This document shows, piece by piece, positions 58,901 through 64,000 of a DNA stretch of 64,000 nt. Position 1 is the first letter of the stretch. Every line of letters begins with the position of its first letter. Position numbers and translations under genes: made by a program. The stretch comes from Tetraselmis striata (Eukaryota; Chlorophyta; Chlorodendrophyceae; Chlorodendrales; Chlorodendraceae), in the NCBI GenBank assembly GCA_006384855.1, contig VCJN01003438.1, positions 1 to 64,000 on the forward strand. Reading direction: 5' to 3'. The notes beneath the pieces are model-generated. The model was given only the letters and a program-made list of their open reading frames with translations. It did not search any database and had not been told where the DNA came from.

Positions 58901-59733
58901 ATGGATCCGTGTTCCTGTGGTCTAAATTTCAGCAGCGCCATGGCATAGGGCATGGCATGTTTGTATACACACTGTTCACCGCGTCGCGCCGGGCCCCGTG
59001 CCATACCAGGGGGGGGGGGGGGGGGTACACGAGACGGCGGCCGCAGCTGTGGCTGCAGCACCGCTGCCATGCCGCTCGTAGCAGACAGGCAGAGTGTTTG
59101 TCCTGCCACTTTTGGCATCTCGGCATGGTGCATGGGCGGGCGGGTCGGGGACGGCGGCATTTGCACATGGAGAAGCGCACGGCCAGGAGGAGGAACTCAC
59201 AGGTGCGAGTTGATCTGGCCCTGCAGCAGGACGGGCTCGCCCTCCGCAAAGTGGCGGTGCGCTACGGGGGAGGGGACAGGCGACATCAGCATGTGCCCAG
59301 CGGCACCGACTGCATTGGGGTGGCCACTGCCGCAAATACAGCGATGAGCGCGTGCGCGGGGTGTGGGGTGTGGAGGCATCGAGCGAGTACTAACGGGCGC
59401 AATTTGAGGGCATCTCACCGAGGTGGAGGCAGAGCGTCTGCGCCACCTCCGGGCTCAGCATGGCGAGGCATCCCGGCAGCGAGCGCACAAACTGTGCCAG
59501 GCTTGCCAGCTCCGCCGTGCTGCGGTCGGCGGGCCTGCTCGCCGCAGGGCGGTGCACACAGGCTCACCGGGGAGCGAGGGACAATGGGATGCGTGCAAGA
59601 GGGAGCGATGCAATGGAGCAAAGGTGGGCACTGCTGGCCATGCCATGGCGGTTGGCTACCTCTTGCGCAGTAGCTCAAACGCTTGGTCCTGCGTCAGCGC
59701 GGCGCTCGCATCCTGGCTCGCCATGACAGGCAT
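46930..59733 (-). CDS. Cyclic-nucleotide-binding protein with three interrupted cNMP domains, 18 exons
   Basis: Exons, right to left: 59733-59660, 59519-59419, 59261-59201, 58728-58410, 58002-57711, 57551-57484, 57291-56987, 56488-56308, 56203-56111, 55413-55212, 54621-54395, 53898-53734, 53013-52805, 52172-51890, 50835-50653, 49897-49520, 48841-48260, 47268-46930; 1,353 residues, all phases agree. Domain 1 (about 28-240): FAEGEPVLLQG, LYIVVSGHCDL, an insert, then FGEWALLE. Domain 2: ATIIEEGDDGECMYILLSGG (284-303), then about 470 inserted residues with a charged helix (RDRARKKKEEEELAKKAAE), then FGELALLQRNAQRTASV (about 785-800), a good phosphate-binding cassette with its Arg. Domain 3 (861-1080): FERGGVVVSQG, LFLITQGEARVLGRY, an insert, FGEELLG, CTVVATSSPLKVLSI. 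Cassettes 1 and 3 lack the Arg, so probably only domain 2 binds cAMP/cGMP. No kinase or channel domain; a cytosolic or ciliary sensor is inference. In-frame stop upstream of 59733 supports the start. Confidence 0.85.
50394..50612 (+). repeat. Dispersed repeat family 2, copy 2 (intron 15 of the cNMP gene)
   Basis: Diverged copy of 24517-24750, same orientation, in an intron of an unrelated minus-strand gene. Confidence 0.75.
55665..55800 (-). repeat. Dispersed repeat family 1, copy 2 (inverted)
   Basis: The reverse complement matches 11005-11145 and 58225-58340: GACCCCCTCGCAAAGAGGA, AAGAATACATAACA and GCAAAGGCGCAAA are in the same order. Lies in intron 9 of the cNMP gene. Confidence 0.55.
58225..58340 (+). 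repeat. Dispersed repeat family 1, copy 3
   Basis: GACCCCCCTCTCACAGAGGA, CAGAATAAACCACGAATACA and GCAAAGGAGCAAAACA follow the order of copy 1 at 11005. Lies in intron 4 of the cNMP gene. Confidence 0.65.
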
Positions 59734-60264
59734 CCCGTCTGGGGCCGGGCGCTCCAGAGGAGGAAGGCTGACCGCCGTCGCCAGCACCCGCTGCGCCTCC
59801 ACTCCCCTCTATCTGCCTACTGACGCATGCAGCGAAGGGCGGAGGGGGTTGGGGGGGGGGCAGCGCTCTGCGCGGTCAGCCTCTTGCAGTACACAGCGGG
59901 ATGACGGACATGCCCATCCAGGCTAGGGGGAGCCGCGCGTGATGGCGCTGGTGCTGGCCGGGAGGACATCAACAGCGCTGCAAACTTGGCGCTACAGCAC
60001 AAAAATCCCATATATCAGGTATGCCTATGGGGCTGGGGGTTGGAGAGCTGGCAAATACTACTGCAGGTCGGGACGGACGGATGAATGAATTCTGATACTG
60101 CGCGATGCTGGAAAACATAACAAATACCCTTTTTAATACTTTCCCCGTATTAAAAACGGAGAGGGGGAAACGAGGAGATCGAGGAATGACCACTAACATA
60201 GCAGCGACTCGCTACCTGTAGCTAGGATCAGCAGCTTCAGCAGCTGCTGCCTGCTGCGTTCGAG
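59734..60264. other. Upstream region of the cNMP gene
   Basis: No gene seen. The promoter of the cNMP gene must lie here. Confidence 0.4.
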
Positions 60265-61167
60265 TTGGGCGCGGGTTGCTCGCCTCGCGCTGCGCGCGCT
60301 TCGGCGCTTCCTGGGGCCATCGGCACATGCGCTGTTACCGAAGCGCGCGAGCAGCGCAGTGCATGTACCGTTGCGTCGAAAGAAGGCAGTCGGAGGTCGG
60401 CTGCCGAGCGACTCGGCGAATCCGGCACGGCGAATACAGCCGCACCCGCGTGCGGTGAGCAGGGTAGCGGCGGCACGTTAACAGCGGCCGTTACACAATA
60501 CGAAGCGCGTACAGCTGCAGGTGGTAATCCTTACAGCATCGTGTATGTTCCGCCTGTAATAATTCCGACAGTAACGCGAAACCCTCTACTGGACATATTA
60601 TCGTTCGCCACGCCGTGCCGACACAGCGCGACGGCGCTACGGGTTCCAGTGCGCAAGTCGCCAACCGGAGCGCCACGGCCGCCCGCACCCTGTCGCCTAG
60701 AAGCTCTCGAGCTCGCGAGGTGGGTCGGCGGCCCCGCTTGGCCTGTCCTGGTGCCAGCTGTGCAGCTGGTACATGTACGCGAAACAACGCGCCCCGCGGC
60801 CTTTTACCACCGTCATCACCGTGCCGCACGGAAGTACTGCGGAAATTACTGGAAGCCGAAGGGGGCGGGGGAAGACCGTTATTTCCAGGTGTCGCCGCCG
60901 TACTCGGGAACAGAGGCGAGCTCACCTGAACCTGAGGAGGGTCAATGGTACAGGTGGAAAGATTCCGTGCTGAAGCAGGAGCTCGCCGCTGCTGTTCCTG
61001 TTGCTGCTGTAGCCGAAGGCGCGGTGGGAAGCGCGCTGTTGACGTTGCGGTTGGAGACGAACGCGCGGTGGTGGAGGGATGGCGACGGGATGGCTCCGGC
61101 GGCATCACGCCGACTTCGTCGCGTCCGCGTCCGCCAATTAACTGTCGGGAAACATGTTCCGCATTAA
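60265..61167 (+). CDS. Unassigned 300-codon open frame
   Basis: An uninterrupted 300-codon frame with no recognised domain; composition is Ala/Arg/Pro/Gly-rich, with one less random-looking stretch (PEEGQWYRWKDSVLKQEL). It overlaps an equally anonymous 235-codon frame on the opposite strand (60491-61198), so one or both may be chance frames in GC-rich DNA. No introns or poly(A) signal could be tied to it. Listed because it is the longest frame between the cNMP and GH31 genes. Confidence 0.2.
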   Translation: MGAGCSPRAARASALPGAIGTCAVTEAREQRSACTVASKEGSRRSAAERLGESGTANTAAPACGEQGSGGTLTAAVTQYEARTAAGGNPYSIVYVPPVIIPTVTRNPLLDILSFATPCRHSATALRVPVRKSPTGAPRPPAPCRLEALELARWVGGPAWPVLVPAVQLVHVRETTRPAAFYHRHHRAARKYCGNYWKPKGAGEDRYFQVSPPYSGTEASSPEPEEGQWYRWKDSVLKQELAAAVPVAAVAEGAVGSALLTLRLETNARWWRDGDGMAPAASRRLRRVRVRQLTVGKHVPH

Positions 61168-61199
61168 CTACTGCCCTTACTCTGCTGATCGAATTCATA

Positions 61200-62505
61200 T
61201 CGCGACATTTTTATCGCGGCTCATCCGGGCGGGGCTCCGAGCTCATCTCAAGATTTGCGAGTAGTCATCTTCGGGTTTGCCAAAAACCCCCAGCGGGCGG
61301 GTGATGCGACTTTTTACATCATTTTAATATCACCATCATCCAGGCCATCGATCATCATCACCTGTCAAGATGGCGGCTACTTCATTGAGGAACCTGCCAG
61401 GGGACCCACATTGAGACAGCCGCCAGCGCCCTCCCCCTCTTCTGTATTGTATTGCCGCCCTTCCCCTACCGGCTCTGCGTAGGGCGCCCTGCCACTCACT
61501 GCTCAGCACGCAAGGATTGGCGCTCATCCGCCCAATGCCGGTGGTCTCCGCCCATGCGCAAGCTGGCATGCCCGTTTCGTCAGCCGGGCCGGACTTCGAC
61601 GCCACTACTGGCGCAGACATCCATGGCCATCCATATCCGGATGTCACGCAGCCTGCTGGGCTCAGCCTCGATCCGTGCTTGAGGGTGTTGTCCCTCTCTT
61701 GGGATGACCACGAGGATCTCCACGGATAGAAGTGGGGCTTGGAAACAGAAGAGCAGGCCGGCCGCAGCTTGAGCTATGATTACACCATGTAATTTCCACC
61801 GCGCAATTGCTGTAGTGGACGTTTCCTATTTCCTTTTCGGGCGGTTCCCTGATCGCCTTTTGCAGGTAGCCCATGTACTAGTAATTACACCGTGTGTTTC
61901 CCAAAGTGGTTAGAGATAGCAGGCCCTCAGAGCAACTCAATCTGAGCGGCAGAGAGCAGCAGACCAGCACAGTCAAACCAGTTTAAATTTCAACTGAGTA
62001 TCTTCACATCAGCGGTGGTCAGTACATACGATGGGTGCCCCCCCCCCCCCCCCTGGCCGCCGCATACACGTACACATATGGTGTCCCGCCAATGCACTGT
62101 GCGGGGACGACTGATTCGTTGTAGAAGTCACGACCGTTAAATTAACCCGCAGCTCTATATTGGAGCTGCACTCACGCGGTTTGGTCACGGTGTCTTGATT
62201 TGCAGGCGTTCCATTATATATTGCCGCGCGCGTGGGGCGTCTCTGGATGCACCCATCTCATTCCTGTGAGCAGCGGGCGCAGGAGCTGGCCAATCTAATC
62301 CTAGGCACATTCCGGCTAGAGCTACCCCTGGAGTAATCCAGCAGCGGCGGTTATCACTGCCGCCTGGGCTACATCGCCCTTAGTTAGCCGCCCCTTATAA
62401 GCACAATGTGGCTGCGAAATGTGGCAATCTGACATCGCTCAATGCCGCCGCGCGTCACATCTCCCGGTGGGCCGTGGTCGCGCTGGACCTCGGCCGGCGG
62501 GCCGC
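61200..62505. other. Intergenic region without recognisable gene
   Basis: No coding pattern. One C run at about 62039-62053. Confidence 0.4.
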
Positions 62506-63901
62506 TCACTCCGGCGGCGCCTCGCGAACGAAGTAAAGCAGCGGCTCCAGCGCCACCGAGCCGCGGGTGCTCGCCTCGCGGACGGCCCGCACCCGCACCT
62601 CCTGCGGCCCCTCCAGGCAGCCCGCCTCCACGGCGCCGCCCGCGCCCCGCCAGCGCCCCGGCGGGATGCGCACCGCCCGGCTGGACGCGCCCTTGACCAG
62701 GATGGGCGCCACGAGCACGCCCGGACCCAGCAGGAACTGGTCCTGGACGTGCGCATAGCCCTGCGCGGCAGCACCCGGCGGCGGGTCAGGGAATGGGGGC
62801 CGCGGCGATGCTCGTGGAACAATGGGGTTGGCGGCGGAGGAGGGGGGGGGGGGGGGGGGGGGGATGCGACTGGTACGGGGCAGCAGGCGTGACGGAGTAG
62901 GTATTCTAGTCCACAAAAACCTGGATTATATTTGTCTTTCGGCCCAAAATAAGAGTTTATGGGCCGTCAAGAAAGTATCACCGTGCATGTTTTCGGGGGC
63001 GTTTTCCACCAGAATTAGCAATGAATTGTTGTGGCCTAATGCGCACGCAACCTTGGGGCCAAAACCAAGCTTTAAGGTGTGAGGTGTGAGCCACACTCTG
63101 GGAGGGTTTCAACTCTACCTAGCCCGGACCTCCTCTATACGTGAAAAAGGGGAGGCGCCCCACCTGCTGCGGGAACTCGTACTCCATGTGGCGCAGGATG
63201 GGCGCCCCGCTCCGCGCCGCATCCGCCGCCAGCTCCGCGATGAGCGGCGCATGGCGCCCGTGCAGCGCCGCCGCCTCGGCGCAGGCCGCCAGGTGCGGGC
63301 CGTCCAGCACCCGCCTGCACCGCAGGAGTCGGCACACCCCACATGCCGTAAGCGCATCCCCCGACAGTGGCTAGTGGAGTGTTTAGGGGAACGCGGGGCG
63401 GGGGGGGGGGGGGGGGGGGGGGGCGGACGCACCAGGGCGCCAGCGCGAACTGCATCATGGGAAACAGCGCCGACACCTGCGGGATGGCAGCGCCAACGCA
63501 GAGGATGCGGTCAGGCCAGGGATTGAGAACAGAGGACAGGTCGGGCAACCCCGCAGGGGGGGGTGGGGGGGAACCTGCGCGTAGCGCACAAAGAGCTCCT
63601 GGTCGATGTCAAAGCGAGGCTCCAGCGTGCCGAGGTGGTAAAAGTCTGTCGGCAGCGGGACAGCGGCGCGCTTGTTAGCATGCCGGTAAGTGCGATAGTG
63701 GGCAGCTACCGGAAGGACGGGGCTTGAGGGGTTGGAGGGGGGAGGGGGGGGCACCGGAGTACTGCCCGCCGCCGATCATGTCGGGGCACCCAAACGCGTA
63801 GCCGGACAGCCCCTGCGCCGCGCCGTTGGGGATGAGGCTCGCCAGGCCGGAGCCGTCCCAGGCGTGGTTCTTGTCGCACAGGCGCTGCGTCAGGTGGGTG
63901 C
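62506..63901 (-). CDS. Glycoside hydrolase family 31 (MYORG-like), 3' end only
   Basis: Exons in the window, right to left: 63901-63755, 63645-63575, 63476-63433, 63314-63164, 62760-62506; phases agree; about 221 C-terminal residues, the rest beyond the window. Seen: NHAWDGSGLASLIPNG, then GYAFGCPDMIGGGQY holding the candidate acid/base Asp, then DQELFVRYAQVSALFPMMQF and LAPWR, then ALHGRHAPLIAELAADAARS and GAPILRHMEYEFP, and the post-barrel sheet QFLLGPGVLVAPILVKGASSR and PPGRW. The PDMIGG pattern and short spacing match the MYORG/KIAA1161-type branch of GH31 more than classical alpha-glucosidases. Known: retaining alpha-glycosidases; the MYORG branch acts on alpha-galactosides. Substrate and compartment here are inference. 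The three introns after 63755, 63575 and 63433 all begin with C runs. Confidence 0.88.
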
Positions 63902-64000
63902 CTGCCGCCGCGGAGAGGGAGGAGGGCGCTCAGCCTCCACCGTGCCTCCGCCCTCCTGAGCGGAGAACATGGGCGGCTGCTGGCGGGGCGCCCCCCCACA

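Noticed and set aside
60491-61198. 235-codon minus-strand gene
   Set aside because: No domain, overlaps an equally anonymous + strand frame, and no splice or poly(A) support; kept out of the gene list.

Overview
The window looks like nuclear DNA of a green alga (Chlorophyta). It carries a chlorophyll-biosynthesis gene with a chloroplast transit peptide. Exons are short and GC-rich, with roughly 60 introns that obey GT-AG or GC-AG rules. Three genes have candidate TGTAA poly(A) signals, and plant/green-algal telomere-type motifs (CCCTAAA) occur inside introns. There are no bacterial operons and no ribosome-binding-site logic. Genus cannot be set from sequence alone.

Layout: 1-3367, 3' half of a damaged Ty3/gypsy chromovirus with its 3' LTR; 3481-4120, a diverged tandem repeat; 5058-9182 (+), a C3HC zinc-finger (NIPA/ZC3HC1-type) gene; 9566-12643 (-), divinyl chlorophyllide 8-vinyl reductase (DVR); 13414-15565 (+), tubulin-binding cofactor C; 15.6-20.7 kb, AT-richer DNA holding decayed pieces of a secreted-protein gene; 20790-22657 (+), a sulfotransferase-like gene; 23296-38933 (-), an 18-exon leucine-rich-repeat/coiled-coil gene whose introns hold a nested TIR transposon, minisatellites and duplications; 40.2-43.5 kb, tandem 225-bp repeats and a broken tyrosine-recombinase element; 44393-44989 (+), an HNH nuclease ORF; 46930-59733 (-), an 18-exon protein with three interrupted cyclic-nucleotide-binding domains; 62506-63901 (-), the 3' end of a GH31 (MYORG-like) glycosidase running off the window.

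Exon models were built by hand. In almost every case the reading-frame phases on both sides of each intron agree and restore conserved motifs, which is the main support for them. The genes look like ordinary unrelated nuclear genes, not a pathway cluster. DVR and TBCC are divergent and share about 770 bp of upstream DNA; NIPA-type and DVR genes converge.

The most unusual window-wide signal is long C homopolymers on the coding strand. About 20 of 60 modelled introns have a run of at least seven C within about 30 nt after the 5' splice site, and many other introns have C runs in the polypyrimidine position. Further points of interest are three GC-AG introns, a complete 1,033-bp TIR element with TAA target duplication, the three split cyclic-nucleotide domains, and fold-back telomere-like motifs in introns.
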